The notes under the pieces were generated by a model. That model had not been told where the DNA came from, ran no database searches, and saw only the letters and a list, made by a program, of their open reading frames with translations. A stretch of DNA of 64,000 bases, taken from contig CAJTBO010000004.1 in NCBI GenBank assembly GCA_910573755.1, positions 62,001 through 126,000 of the forward strand, written 5' to 3'. This document shows positions 23,703 through 32,931 of this stretch, one piece after another (position 1 is the stretch's first letter; every line of letters begins with the position of its first letter). The position numbers and the translations under genes are program-made. The DNA comes from Lachnospiraceae bacterium. Its GTDB lineage: Bacteria; Bacillota; Clostridia; Lachnospirales; Lachnospiraceae.

Positions 23703-24884
23703 TTAGAAGTCAACCTCTGTTCCGTAGAAGGTACATTTAAACAGTTTTGCCATCTGTTCGTTGTCGATGGCTCTCGGGTTGGAGCCTGTGCAGGCATCGC
23801 TGACAGCATTTGCGGCGATCGCGTCAAGCTTTTCAAGGAACTCATCCTCCTTCACGCCGAATTCCTGAATCGTCTTCGGAATATTCATAGCGCGGTTGAA
23901 GGATTCGATCTTTTCGATCAGCGCATTCACCTGTGCCTTTTCCGAAGTGCCGCCCAGCCCAACACGTCTTGCGATATCCGCATATCTTCTCATCGCTTCC
24001 GGTTCATGGGCGTTGTACTTGATGACATAGGGAAGATAGATCGCGTTTGCGCATCCGTGGGGGATATGTCCCGTGGAGAACGCCGCACCGGTCTTGTGCG
24101 CCATCGAATGCACGATTCCCAGAAGAGCGTTTGAGAACGCCTGCCCCGCCAGACACTGCGCATAGTGCATCTGCTCTCTCGCATCCATATCCTTCTGATA
24201 GGATGCCGGCAGGTAATCAAATACCATTTCAATCGCCTTGATCGCCAGGGGATCGGTAAACGGGCTGTTCAGCGTGGAAACATACGCCTCAACCGCATGG
24301 GTCAGCGCATCCATTCCCGTGTAGGCAACCTGTTTTACAGGCAGGCTTTCCACCAGCGCCGGATCTACGATTGCAATATCAGGAGTGATCTCGAAATCGG
24401 CAAGGGGATATTTGATCCCTTTCGCATAGTCCGTTATAACGGAGAACGCCGTTACCTCCGTAGCCGTACCGGATGTTGACGGAATCGCACAGAAGCTTGC
24501 TTTCGTTCTGAGTTTCGGGAAGTTGAAGGGTGTGCACAGATCTTCAAAAGTGGTCTCGGGATATTCATAAAATGCCCACATAGCCTTCGCCGCATCGATA
24601 GGAGAACCGCCGCCGATCGCCACGATCCAGTCCGGCTCAAATTCCCTCATCGCCTCCGCGCCCTTCATAACCGTCTCCACGGAAGGATCGGGTTCAACGC
24701 CCTCGAAAAATCTGACCTCCATACCGGCCTCCTTCAAGTAAGCCTCGGTTTTGTCCAGAAATCCGCCCTTTCTCATCGAACTTCCGCCAGATACTACGAT
24801 AGCCCTCTTTCCTGAAAGATTTTTCAGGTTCTCCAACGCGTTTTTTCCGTAGTACAGGTCTCTCGGTAATGTAAATCTTGCCAT
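23703..24884 (-). CDS. Iron-containing alcohol dehydrogenase
   Basis: 393 residues. Group III dehydrogenase: NAD(P) site 'IVAIGGGSPIDAAKAM', 'IPSTSGTATEVTAFSVI', and metal ligands in 'GMDALTHAVEAY', 'GIVHSMAHKTGAAFSTGHIPHG' (Asp, two or three His). Close in pattern to butanol/ethanol dehydrogenases of fermenting clostridia, reducing aldehydes with NAD(P)H. A single-gene transcript with a perfect-spacing promoter and a Rex operator, so presumably induced when NADH accumulates. Confidence 0.92.
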   Translation of the reverse strand: MARFTLPRDLYYGKNALENLKNLSGKRAIVVSGGSSMRKGGFLDKTEAYLKEAGMEVRFFEGVEPDPSVETVMKGAEAMREFEPDWIVAIGGGSPIDAAKAMWAFYEYPETTFEDLCTPFNFPKLRTKASFCAIPSTSGTATEVTAFSVITDYAKGIKYPLADFEITPDIAIVDPALVESLPVKQVAYTGMDALTHAVEAYVSTLNSPFTDPLAIKAIEMVFDYLPASYQKDMDAREQMHYAQCLAGQAFSNALLGIVHSMAHKTGAAFSTGHIPHGCANAIYLPYVIKYNAHEPEAMRRYADIARRVGLGGTSEKAQVNALIEKIESFNRAMNIPKTIQEFGVKEDEFLEKLDAIAANAVSDACTGSNPRAIDNEQMAKLFKCTFYGTEVDF

Positions 24885-24906
24885 GTTTCATCCTCCTTAC
24901 ATGATC

Positions 24907-24924
24907 TTGTTAATTTTTTAACAT
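24907..24924 (-). promoter_or_regulatory. Rex operator upstream of the alcohol dehydrogenase
   Basis: TTGTTAATTTTTTAACAT matches the Rex consensus TTGTTAAnnnnTTAACAA in all but the last base. It lies just downstream of the -10 box, where a bound repressor would block transcription. Confidence 0.85.
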
Positions 24925-24930
24925 AGTGAC

Positions 24931-24959
24931 ATTATACCACTTATCAGTGGGGAAGTCAA
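24931..24959 (-). promoter_or_regulatory. Sigma-A promoter of the alcohol dehydrogenase gene
   Basis: Minus strand TTGACT, 17 bp, TATAAT. The spacer holds the inverted repeat CCACTGATAAGTGG, a possible second operator. The remaining part of the gap (24960-25217) shows no gene or other structure that I can support. Confidence 0.85.
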
Positions 24960-25217
24960 CAAGCTGTTAATTCCGGTTACTGTCATGGTTACTGTCAGCC
25001 TTAATTCCCTAATTCCGTGTTACAATCCTGATCATATGACGATATTTTGCAAACCGTTTCTATCAGATGCGGGATCCTTTCTTTTTCTGTTCCTTCTTCT
25101 ATCCCTTCCTGCTTCATATCCAAAACACCTTACACATATCGTATCTCCTCTCTTCGTCTTCCATGATCTCATATTCCTTCCCGATCCGGACCTTTTTTCG
25201 CGGCATAAATCAGTCCA

Positions 25218-26141
25218 TCACTGCGAAAACAAAGATACCGGCGCATACCGCTCCACGATCCGCTTCACGGACGGCAGATAACCGCTGCCGAACATATTCA
25301 GATGATTCAGAAGATGGTACAGATTATACAGGTCACGGCGCTGCCTGTAATCCGGCTGCAAAATGCCCGCCTCCTGATAGGCGCCGTAAAACGCCGCCGG
25401 AAAGCCGCCGAACAGTTCCGTCATGGCAATGTCCGCTTCCGCATGGCCCACGGAGGCCGCCGGATCGATCAGCCACGCTCTTTTGTCATTCCCGGTCATT
25501 ACATTCCCCGCCCACAGATCGCCGTGCAGCAGGGAAGGACAGTCCGGCTCTGTCAGAAAATCCGCCAGATGGTCCAGCAGCCATGTGATCTTCCGGAAAT
25601 CCGCCGCATCAAAATAGCGGGACGCCGCCTGAAACTGCGGAAGAAGGCGGCAGTCCCGGAAAAATGTAATCCAGCTTTCATGGGGCGTATTGATCTGTCT
25701 GCGCATTCCGATATAGTTGTCACTTTTAAAGCCAAACCTTCCGTTCTGCACACAGCCCGCCGTATCCGCCCTGTGCATATCCGCCAGCTGGTGCCCCAGC
25801 ATCTCCCAGTAATCCGGCATCCTTTTTTTCGCAGCGACAAACTCCAGAAGCAGAAAAGATTTTCCCATCCTGCCCGCATTCACGCCATAGCCTAAAACCT
25901 GCGGAGTACCGACTGTCCCCGTCCGGGCAATGGCTTCGATCCCTGCCGCCTCCGCCTCAAAAAAGGACGCCTCCGCCCTGCTGTTGGCTTTCATAAAAAC
26001 ATGGCTGCCGTCTGTCAGCGTCAGGCCGTATGCCTCGTTGATATCGCCTCCGGATATCCGCTCTGTCTTCGCAATAGCGGCGCCGTCTCCAAAAAGCGCA
26101 CCTAATGCTTCTTCTAAGGAATAAAAATATTGTAACGACAT
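25218..26141 (-). CDS. Fructosamine kinase/APH-like phosphotransferase
   Basis: 307 residues from the ATG at 26141 (MSLQYFYSLEEAL; AAGGAGG upstream). Kinase fold of the FN3K family: 'ISGGDINEAYGLTLTDGSHVFMK' with the ATP Lys, catalytic loop 'LLHGDLWAGNVM', metal motif 'AWLIDPAASVGHAEADIAM' and the family-typical 'YNLYHLLNHLNMFG'. Phosphorylates ketosamines of glycated proteins or free Amadori products, priming deglycation. Divergent from the MarR/TauE pair. Confidence 0.9.
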   Translation of the reverse strand: MSLQYFYSLEEALGALFGDGAAIAKTERISGGDINEAYGLTLTDGSHVFMKANSRAEASFFEAEAAGIEAIARTGTVGTPQVLGYGVNAGRMGKSFLLLEFVAAKKRMPDYWEMLGHQLADMHRADTAGCVQNGRFGFKSDNYIGMRRQINTPHESWITFFRDCRLLPQFQAASRYFDAADFRKITWLLDHLADFLTEPDCPSLLHGDLWAGNVMTGNDKRAWLIDPAASVGHAEADIAMTELFGGFPAAFYGAYQEAGILQPDYRQRRDLYNLYHLLNHLNMFGSGYLPSVKRIVERYAPVSLFSQ

Positions 26142-26220
26142 AAGCTGAGAACCTCCTTTCATCCCGCCCCGGACTGCTACACCGGAAACATCATCAGTAT
26201 CGTCATGATAAAGGAATCTC

Positions 26221-26263
26221 TTGACAAATTTTTCTTTCCTGATAAAATAGTTCTAAAAAGAAC
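26221..26263 (+). promoter_or_regulatory. marR promoter with GTTCT inverted repeat
   Basis: TTGACA (26221), 16-bp spacer, TAAAAT (26243-26248), followed by GTTCTAAAAAGAAC (26250-26263), a 5-bp inverted repeat with AAAA centre placed at the start site: a probable MarR autoregulatory operator. Confidence 0.65.
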
Positions 26264-26285
26264 AAAACAACAGTGAGGACAACCT

Positions 26286-26726
26286 ATGATTCCATTAAAC
26301 CCCTGGGAACACCAGAACGCACTCAAAACCCTCTATGCCAGATGCATCGAGGAAGTCTGTACCGCTTATAAACTCACCCGGATGGAACTTGACATCCTGC
26401 TTTTTTTAGCCAATAACCCCTGTTATGATACCGCAACGGATATCATCGAGATCCGGTATCTGGCAAAATCCCAGGTATCATCTTCCATCAGACTGCTGGA
26501 GGAAAAGGGGTTTCTCAGAAAAGAATACGCTGGCCATAACCGGAAGACAGCCCACCTGAAGATATGCGGCGCGGCAGCAAAGATCATCCGTGACGGACAG
26601 GCGGCACAGAAAAAATTTCTCGGGATCATGCTGAACGGATTTTCCGAAGAGGAAACGGAAAACATGTGGCACTATACCGACCGCATGCGGCAGAATATCA
26701 ATCTATATTTGAAGGGGGCAGAATAA
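26286..26726 (+). CDS. MarR-family transcriptional regulator
   Basis: 146 residues, usual length. Winged helix in the middle: 'LTRMELDILLFLANNP', recognition region 'YLAKSQVSSSIRLLEEKGFL', wing 'GHNRKTAHLKI'. Its stop overlaps the start of the downstream TauE-like gene by one base (TAATG), so the pair is translationally coupled and it probably controls that transporter and itself. Confidence 0.9.
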   Translation: MIPLNPWEHQNALKTLYARCIEEVCTAYKLTRMELDILLFLANNPCYDTATDIIEIRYLAKSQVSSSIRLLEEKGFLRKEYAGHNRKTAHLKICGAAAKIIRDGQAAQKKFLGIMLNGFSEEETENMWHYTDRMRQNINLYLKGAE

Positions 26727-27493
26727 TGTTTCAGTTTATCATATGTTTTATCGCAGGGATAGGCGCAGGACTCGGCACGGGATTTGCGGGTATGAGCGCC
26801 GCCGCCGTGATCAGCCCGATGCTGATCACCTTTTTAGGGCTTCCGGCCTATGAAGCCGTCGGCATCGCCCTTGCGAGCGACGTACTGGCAAGCGCCGTCA
26901 GCGCCTATACCTACAGAAAAAATAAAAACCTTGACATCAAAAACGGCATTGTCATGATGATATTTGTCCTGCTGTTTACACTGGCCGGAAGCTTTATCGC
27001 AAGCCTTGTACCGAATACCACCATGGGCAGCTTTTCCGTCTTTATGACACTACTGCTGGGTATTAAATTTATCGTAAAACCGGTTATGACAACAAAGGAA
27101 TCCATGCAGGCTGTCAGCGCCAAAAAGCGCATCCTCCAGTCTGTTATCTGCGGTATCCTTGTCGGCTTTATCTGCGGCTTTGTCGGCGCAGGCGGCGGTA
27201 TGATGATGCTTCTGATCCTGACCGGCGTCTTAGGCTACGAATTAAAGACCGCCGTAGGCACCAGCGTGTTTATTATGACTTTTACCGCCCTGACCGGCGC
27301 CATCAGCCACTTTGCCATCGGCGGTATGCCGGATATGCTCTGCCTGTTATTCTGCGTGGTATCCACCCTGCTCTGGGCAAGGATCGCCGCCAGATTTGCC
27401 AACAAGGCAAGCGCCGTCACCTTAAACCGGGTGACAGGCATCGTGCTGGCAGTCCTCGGATGCGCCATTTTAGCAGTGAACTATCTGAAATAA
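26726..27493 (+). CDS. TauE/SafE-family membrane transporter
   Basis: 255 residues with about eight transmembrane helices. The N-terminal 'CFIAGIGAGLGTGFAGMSAAAV' and the duplicated 'CGILVGFICGFVGAGGGMMML' are the glycine-rich repeats of the TauE/SafE (sulfite exporter) family. Substrate probably a small anion or organosulfonate; not determinable. Start at 26726 overlaps the MarR stop. Confidence 0.88.
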   Translation: MFQFIICFIAGIGAGLGTGFAGMSAAAVISPMLITFLGLPAYEAVGIALASDVLASAVSAYTYRKNKNLDIKNGIVMMIFVLLFTLAGSFIASLVPNTTMGSFSVFMTLLLGIKFIVKPVMTTKESMQAVSAKKRILQSVICGILVGFICGFVGAGGGMMMLLILTGVLGYELKTAVGTSVFIMTFTALTGAISHFAIGGMPDMLCLLFCVVSTLLWARIAARFANKASAVTLNRVTGIVLAVLGCAILAVNYLK

Positions 27494-27502
27494 TAAACAG
27501 AA

Positions 27503-27546
27503 GGCTTTCCGATGCCGCACATTATGTACCCCTATGCCGGAAAGCC
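27503..27546. terminator. Possible terminator hairpin between convergent genes
   Basis: GGCTTTCCG and CGGAAAGCC form a 9-bp stem with a 26-nt loop between the TauE-like gene and the convergent hybrid kinase. No good T-run, so weak or RNA-stabilising. Confidence 0.35.
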
Positions 27547-27572
27547 GGCAGCTATTTCCGGCAAAATCCCGC

Positions 27573-29903
27573 TCAGCATCCTGCAGGCCTGATTATTTCT
27601 CCCAATATCCCAAACAGTTTGGAAACATCGATGGGCTTTGCGATATGGCCGTCCATCCCCGCTTCTATCGCCGCTTTTTTATCTTCCTGAAAAGCGTTGG
27701 CAGTCATAGCAAGGATCGGGATACAGGCAATATCCGGATTCTCCAGCGCCCTGATCTGTCTTGTCGCTTCATAACCGTCCATGACCGGCATCTGGATATC
27801 CATCAGGATCAGATCATACTGCCCCGGTTCCGCCGTTTTCATCCGCTCTACCGCAACAACGCCGTCATCCGCAACATCAACGGAAAAACCGGCTTCCTTC
27901 AGGATCTCCACTGCGATCTCCTGATTCAGTTCGTTATCCTCCACCAGCAGAATCTTCTTTCTCTCGAAAGAAATCGGCTCCTGCGGAACTTCCTCCTGAT
28001 TTTTGACTGCAAACGGCGACTCCAGCACCTCCCTGAGTTCCGATAAAAAGATCGGCTTGGAACAGAAAGCCGTGACGCCCGCTTTTCTTGCCTCTTCTTC
28101 TATATCCGCCCAATCATAGGCAGTCAGGATAATGATAGGCGTCTTTTCCCCGATCAGTCCGCGAATCCGCCTCACCACTTCCACGCCGTTCATATCCGGC
28201 ATAAGCCAGTCTATAATATACACGGCATACTCGTCATTCTGCTCTCCGGCAAGCTTTACCCGAAGCACCGCCTCCTTGCCGGATGTGGTCCAGTCCGGGC
28301 GCATGCCGATATCAGACAGCATCTTTGTCACACTGGAACAGGTATTGAAATCATCGTCCGCCACAAGCGCCCGAAGCCCCAGCAGTTCCGGAATCGTCTC
28401 CTGTCTTACCGGGCCGGAACAGGTCTTAAACTGCAAAGATACCGTAAACGTGCTCCCTTTTCCCACCTCGCTCTCCACAGAAACGCTGCCGCCCATCATA
28501 TCCACAATGTTTCTGGTGATTGCCATCCCGAGCCCGGTTCCCTGTATTCCGCTGATCGTACTTGTCCTCTCCCGCTCAAAGGGTTCAAAAACATTCTTCA
28601 AAAACTCCGGGCTCATTCCGATTCCGGTATCCTTTACCTGAAATTCATAATCGGCATAGCCTTCCGGCGCGTTTCTCTTCTGCAGAATCCGAACGCTTAC
28701 CATGCCGCCCGGCTTTGTAAATTTCATGGCATTGCTCAGCAGATTCAGTAAAATCTGGTTCAGCCTGAGCCTGTCACACATAACATGTTCGTTTATCACA
28801 TCCACCGTATCAATATAGAAATCCAGCTGCTTAGACATGATATCCGCCTGAACAATGGTCTTTAAGTCATGCAGGATCTCCGGAATGGAACACTCCTTTT
28901 CCTCGATCTTTACCTTTCCGCTTTCGATGCGGCTCATATCCAGCACATCATTGATCAGGCTCAGCAGATGATTGCTGGATGTGGCGATCTTCGTCAGATA
29001 ATCCTTCACCTGCTCCGTATTGTCGATATGCGCGGCGGCAAGCGACGTAAACCCGATAATAGCATTCATCGGAGTCCGGATATCATGGGACATATTGTTA
29101 AGGAACGTGGTCTTCGCCCTGTTGGCGTGCTGCGCCGCAGCCAGCGCATCCTCAAGATCCGCCCTCTGCGCCTCCAGCCGCGCCTCCATCTTCTTCTCGT
29201 CATCAATATCTATAAAAAAGCCTACAAAAGTGACCGGGGAACCGTCTTCCCTTCTGGAGAGCCTGCCGGCTGCATGGAACCATCTCCACCCTGCATTTTT
29301 AGTGAGAAGGCGGTATCTCACATCATAGGTCTTCTCTCCGCTGTAATCCCTTACCGTATCCCAGTATTCCTTCATCACATACGCTTTATCCTCTTCGTGC
29401 AGCAGATCCGACCAGGATTCCAGTCTGTTCGGAAAGTCCTCTTCACTCTTGTATCCAAGCATCTTCCGAAACATATCGGTCCAGATACAGGAGACGATCT
29501 CCGCGCGTTCGTTAAAATCCATACTCCATGGTCCCGAACCTAAAGCCGCCTGAATATTTTCCATCGCGGTCCGCTCCCGCTCAATCTGGGCGATAGCCGC
29601 CCTGAACCGGTCATTGTCCGCTTTTTCCTGTTCCAGGAGAATCCTTGCATTCTTTCTGGACTGATAAACCAACAGCAAAAACACCAGAAGCATCACTGCC
29701 GTTGCCAAAGCCGTCTGACTCAGGAATCTGTGCAAAACCTCCGAAGTCTCCATTCCCGCCTTTTCCGTCAAGCAGGCAACCACGCCTGTACCTATTTTTG
29801 CGCCTTGCATCAGCCATACTATCGATATCAGAAGAAACGCCGCCAGCACAATTCCGCCTCCTATAATAAAACCGGTTCTCTTCTTCTGTTTTTCTGATTG
29901 CAT
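27573..29903 (-). CDS. Hybrid sensor histidine kinase with two receiver domains
   Basis: 776 residues. Transmembrane helices at about 12-32 and 64-80 enclose a very short extracellular loop; PAS/PAC domain at about 115-240 ('VRYRLLTKNAGWRWFHAAG'); coiled linker; HisKA with His273 in 'FLNNMSHDIRTPMNAI'; HATPase with 'DTGIGMS' and 'GTGLGMAI'; first receiver with 'ALVADDD' and Asp in 'YIIDWLMPDMNG'; second receiver with 'LLVEDNELNQE' and Asp in 'LILMDIQMPVMDG'. No Hpt domain and no output domain, so it needs a partner elsewhere. Single-gene transcript. Confidence 0.92.
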   Translation of the reverse strand: MQSEKQKKRTGFIIGGGIVLAAFLLISIVWLMQGAKIGTGVVACLTEKAGMETSEVLHRFLSQTALATAVMLLVFLLLVYQSRKNARILLEQEKADNDRFRAAIAQIERERTAMENIQAALGSGPWSMDFNERAEIVSCIWTDMFRKMLGYKSEEDFPNRLESWSDLLHEEDKAYVMKEYWDTVRDYSGEKTYDVRYRLLTKNAGWRWFHAAGRLSRREDGSPVTFVGFFIDIDDEKKMEARLEAQRADLEDALAAAQHANRAKTTFLNNMSHDIRTPMNAIIGFTSLAAAHIDNTEQVKDYLTKIATSSNHLLSLINDVLDMSRIESGKVKIEEKECSIPEILHDLKTIVQADIMSKQLDFYIDTVDVINEHVMCDRLRLNQILLNLLSNAMKFTKPGGMVSVRILQKRNAPEGYADYEFQVKDTGIGMSPEFLKNVFEPFERERTSTISGIQGTGLGMAITRNIVDMMGGSVSVESEVGKGSTFTVSLQFKTCSGPVRQETIPELLGLRALVADDDFNTCSSVTKMLSDIGMRPDWTTSGKEAVLRVKLAGEQNDEYAVYIIDWLMPDMNGVEVVRRIRGLIGEKTPIIILTAYDWADIEEEARKAGVTAFCSKPIFLSELREVLESPFAVKNQEEVPQEPISFERKKILLVEDNELNQEIAVEILKEAGFSVDVADDGVVAVERMKTAEPGQYDLILMDIQMPVMDGYEATRQIRALENPDIACIPILAMTANAFQEDKKAAIEAGMDGHIAKPIDVSKLFGILGEIIRPAGC

Positions 29904-30031
29904 CGCTTTCCTCCCCGTGTCGTTTCATTCGTCCGTCTTCCGGCCGAATTTTCACTTCTTTTCCTCCGTCCGGCACCCGGACACCTTAGATATTCTACCA
30001 CATCTATATCCTTTTTTCTATTCACAATTCA

Positions 30032-30066
30032 AAAAAGAGAGATTCTTCCGGAAAACCCCTCTTTTT
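30032..30066 (-). terminator. Terminator after the LRR protein gene
   Basis: On the minus strand AAAAAGAG pairs with CTCTTTTT across a 19-nt loop and ends in T residues, 55 bp after the stop at 30121. Confidence 0.6.
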
Positions 30067-30120
30067 CTGTGCAAAACGGCCCTTTGTATCCATCGCTGTA
30101 CCGGACTGTGCCGGATACAT

Positions 30121-32397
30121 TTACCGGTTTTGTTTCTGTCTGTAAACCAGTGCATACGCATAGAACTTATCTGTTTTGATCGTGACCGTTTCAGGATCAG
30201 TGTCTAAATCATCATACATAACCGGCAGTCCGCCTTCCGTAACGCAGATCATCTTATATTCCCTGTCGTCCTTATAAATGGCTGAGGGAATTTCTATTGT
30301 AAACTGTATTTTCTCCTCCATGCTGTAGGAGATATCAGAAGGCTCGTAAATATTATAAGTCCTTCCGATCGTATAATCCCCGAGCAGCGCCTCAAAAGCT
30401 TCAAAACACAAGGGTCCCTGCATTGCATTTTCTATAACGATCTGACAGGCATTGTCTTTCGGCTGGATATAATGAACCTCTTCTTTTCCCATACAGGCAT
30501 ACCGTTTTAACTCATCGGGCGTCACAGGCTCCCATGTTTTTCCGTCCTTTTTGCCGGTATTTCCTGCAGATGACGATGATGATGACGATGTTCCATTGCT
30601 GCCGTTCCCGCCGGTATCAGGCCGGGGCGGGATGTAGTTATAATGTATCGTCGCCTTTGACACCGCAGATACCGTATCCCCTAATTTTGTTATACTGTTC
30701 CACTGCGCCTCGGTACCGGTAAAGTATATATCGGTCAGGGGACATTTTGAAAATGCGGCTGTTCCTATTGTCGTTACGCTGTCCGGAATTACGACATCCG
30801 TCAAACGGGAACAGGAAGCAAATGCCCTTTCTCCGATGCTTTCCGCTCCCTGCGGAATCTCCACTCTCTCAAGCATTATACAATCTAAAAACATCCCCTT
30901 ACCGATACAGTCTATACCGGCGTGCAATGTTACATCTGTCAGTTCATAACACCGTGTAAATATATTATCGCCTAACTTTACCTGCTTACTGCCGGACGCA
31001 AATGTCACGCTTTTCATTACTGTACATTCCATAAACGCACCGGCGCCCACCTCCCCGATACTTGCCGGCAGCGCTATAGAAGCGAGACTTGAGCAGGCAC
31101 GGAATACATTCTGCTCAATCGTTTCCACCCCTTCGCGGACCGTAACCGAACTAAGATTTTCACACTCACGAAAAGCGCTGTCGCTGATGGTTTTCACACC
31201 GGCGGGAATCACCGCGGAGATAAGCGAAGATCCGCGGAAGGCACTGCTGCCAATGGTTACCACAGTGCCGGAAATTTCCACGCTGAGAGCCTCACAATTC
31301 CAGAAAGCACAGGAACCGACGCTGGTAACGCCGTCTCCGATAATAATCTTCCGGATCTGTCCTGCCTTACTGCTCCACGGCTGCTCCCCCGCACCTGCAA
31401 AATCCGGCATAGCCCCGCTGCCGGAGACGGTCAGTGTGCCTGCTTTCGTCAGATTCCAGCCAAGCCCTCCGTCAAGCGTTCCGCTTGCAATCGATACATT
31501 GGCATCCGGATCATCCGGCGGAATATAACCCTCCGGATAGCGGGTGATATAATGGCTGGCGGTTTTCATCACCTCTTCTCTGGAGATCGCCCGTCCCCAA
31601 TGGACTTTGCCCTTGTGGTCTCCGGTGCTGATATTTCCCTCGGCAACAACCACACCCGCCTCGTTCACCTCCAGCACAATCACGGTATGGGCGTCATTGC
31701 TTACCCGCAGGATATCTCCGGCTTTTATGTCCTCATACGAAAATCCTCCCGCCGCGTACATCCTTGCCGGCAGGTTGCCGAATGCCGCATCACTGAGTAT
31801 AAAAGCAAATGCTACACAGCCCACGGCACTGATGTTTACTCCGTCAAGGGTTCCTCCCTTCCAGTGATAATATCCCTTTGAATCTGAATAAGGTTCATCG
31901 TTGGTCCAGGTCGTCCCCTCCTTATATGCATCCTGATCCTTCAGTGCGATCATCGCTGCATAGGCCTGCGCCGGAGTCGGAACCACACTGTCACGCGCAG
32001 CCACTCTGCTTATATTTTCTTCTGTAAGAACATCCTCCTGCTGCAGATCCGTTTCCTGCGGAACAGCAGCCGCATCCTCTGCAGTGTCCGTCTCATCCCC
32101 GGCTTCTTCCGCAAGGCCGTCCTCCTGCTGCAGGATCTCTTCCGCGTTTTCTCCCGTAAGGCCGTCCCCCTGCCGCGGGGGCTCTTCCGCGTTTTCTCCC
32201 GTAAGGCCGTCCTCCTGCCGCGGGGGCTTTTCCTGCGAAACAGCAGTCTCATCGCCGGCTGTATCCGTCTCCTTTCCGGTTTCTTCCGTAAAAGTATCCT
32301 CCTGCGGCAAAACAGCTTCCTGATATGCGTATACCGCCGACTGAGAAGAAACACACAGACATAAAGCCAGCGCAACTGAAAGAATTCGTTGTTTCAA
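30121..32397 (-). CDS. Secreted CHAP/amidase-like, BspA-type leucine-rich-repeat protein
   Basis: 758 residues, starting at a TTG with AGGAGG 8 nt upstream. Signal peptide ('LSVALALCLCVSSQSAVYA'); acidic repeat linker (about 25-130); a papain-like domain (about 140-290) with Cys in 'SAVGCVAFAF' and His in 'SNDAHTVIVLEV', as in CHAP/NlpC-type domains; a 'SGTLDGGLGWNLTKAGTLTVSG' bridge; then about ten BspA-type LRR_5 units ('VTSVGSCAFWNCEAL', 'VETIEQNVFRACSSL'); a Ser/Gly linker; and a C-terminal beta domain. Secreted, with no LPXTG or SLH anchor seen. Probable surface interaction or wall-modifying protein; substrate unknown. Confidence 0.85.
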   Translation of the reverse strand: MKQRILSVALALCLCVSSQSAVYAYQEAVLPQEDTFTEETGKETDTAGDETAVSQEKPPRQEDGLTGENAEEPPRQGDGLTGENAEEILQQEDGLAEEAGDETDTAEDAAAVPQETDLQQEDVLTEENISRVAARDSVVPTPAQAYAAMIALKDQDAYKEGTTWTNDEPYSDSKGYYHWKGGTLDGVNISAVGCVAFAFILSDAAFGNLPARMYAAGGFSYEDIKAGDILRVSNDAHTVIVLEVNEAGVVVAEGNISTGDHKGKVHWGRAISREEVMKTASHYITRYPEGYIPPDDPDANVSIASGTLDGGLGWNLTKAGTLTVSGSGAMPDFAGAGEQPWSSKAGQIRKIIIGDGVTSVGSCAFWNCEALSVEISGTVVTIGSSAFRGSSLISAVIPAGVKTISDSAFRECENLSSVTVREGVETIEQNVFRACSSLASIALPASIGEVGAGAFMECTVMKSVTFASGSKQVKLGDNIFTRCYELTDVTLHAGIDCIGKGMFLDCIMLERVEIPQGAESIGERAFASCSRLTDVVIPDSVTTIGTAAFSKCPLTDIYFTGTEAQWNSITKLGDTVSAVSKATIHYNYIPPRPDTGGNGSNGTSSSSSSSAGNTGKKDGKTWEPVTPDELKRYACMGKEEVHYIQPKDNACQIVIENAMQGPLCFEAFEALLGDYTIGRTYNIYEPSDISYSMEEKIQFTIEIPSAIYKDDREYKMICVTEGGLPVMYDDLDTDPETVTIKTDKFYAYALVYRQKQNR
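32147..32236 (-). repeat. 45-bp tandem repeat in the LRR protein linker
   Basis: Units encode the 15-mer EEPPRQGDGLTGENA, two near-identical copies and more degenerate ones on both sides (QQEDGLAEEAGDETD and similar). In-frame, acidic, between signal peptide and papain-like domain. Confidence 0.8.
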
Positions 32398-32497
32398 TTT
32401 TCTAACCTCCTGCTTTTTATTGACAGCAAACTCTTAACTGCCAATATCTTCCATATGATTATATTATAACACTGGAAGCCAAAAAGTTAATAAAAAA

Positions 32498-32871
32498 ATT
32501 TCTCACTTAAAGCAAGCATATCTTCGCAACCATCTTACCGCTATTTTAAATATTCTTTATTTATCCCCTGACCTGATGCCCTCTAAGACCATATCTCCAA
32601 TTTTATATGTACGACGAGAGCCATCCATAAAATAACTAAAACCAGAATATGTTCGATCTTCGCTTATCAAATCAAGAGAACGTATTTTCTTCGACTCATC
32701 GGTTTCAAATGGTTTGCCCATTTCTTTGATTTCATCGTTTTCATCCTGATAAGGTTCCTGATAATAGTGATCCAGATCAAGACTTTCGTTCTGATAAAGG
32801 AGAATTTTCCGTTTATCAAATATCTCACTTAACGTAGGCATATCTTCGACTCCATCTTTACCTAAGTATTT
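32498..32871 (-). repeat. Direct-repeat pair bracketing the NurA-like fragment
   Basis: About 52 bp around the start of the 94-codon ORF (32818-32871; AAGATATGCCTACGTTAAGTG on the minus strand in part) recurs imperfectly at 32498-32548 downstream of its stop (GAAGATATGCTTGCTTTAAG). The second copy has a start codon followed by ten codons and a stop. This looks like duplication of the same gene start with loss of the body. Confidence 0.55.
32557..32841 (-). pseudogene. N-terminal fragment of a NurA-like nuclease (tentative)
   Basis: 94 residues, MPTLSEIFDKRKILLYQ at the start and 'GFSYFMDGSRRTYKIGDM' near the end, then a stop. The 'DGSRR' element resembles motif I of NurA-domain nucleases, in which that Asp is a metal ligand, but the remaining several hundred residues expected of NurA are missing. 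I therefore read it as a truncated gene at the edge of the AT-rich island. The partner ATPase HerA is not nearby. It could instead be a small protein of unknown function. Confidence 0.4.
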
Positions 32872-32931
32872 TTGATACGAAACTGGTTAATTTTACACTC
32901 ATATTTGAATGGCATAATTTCAACCGTTCCT

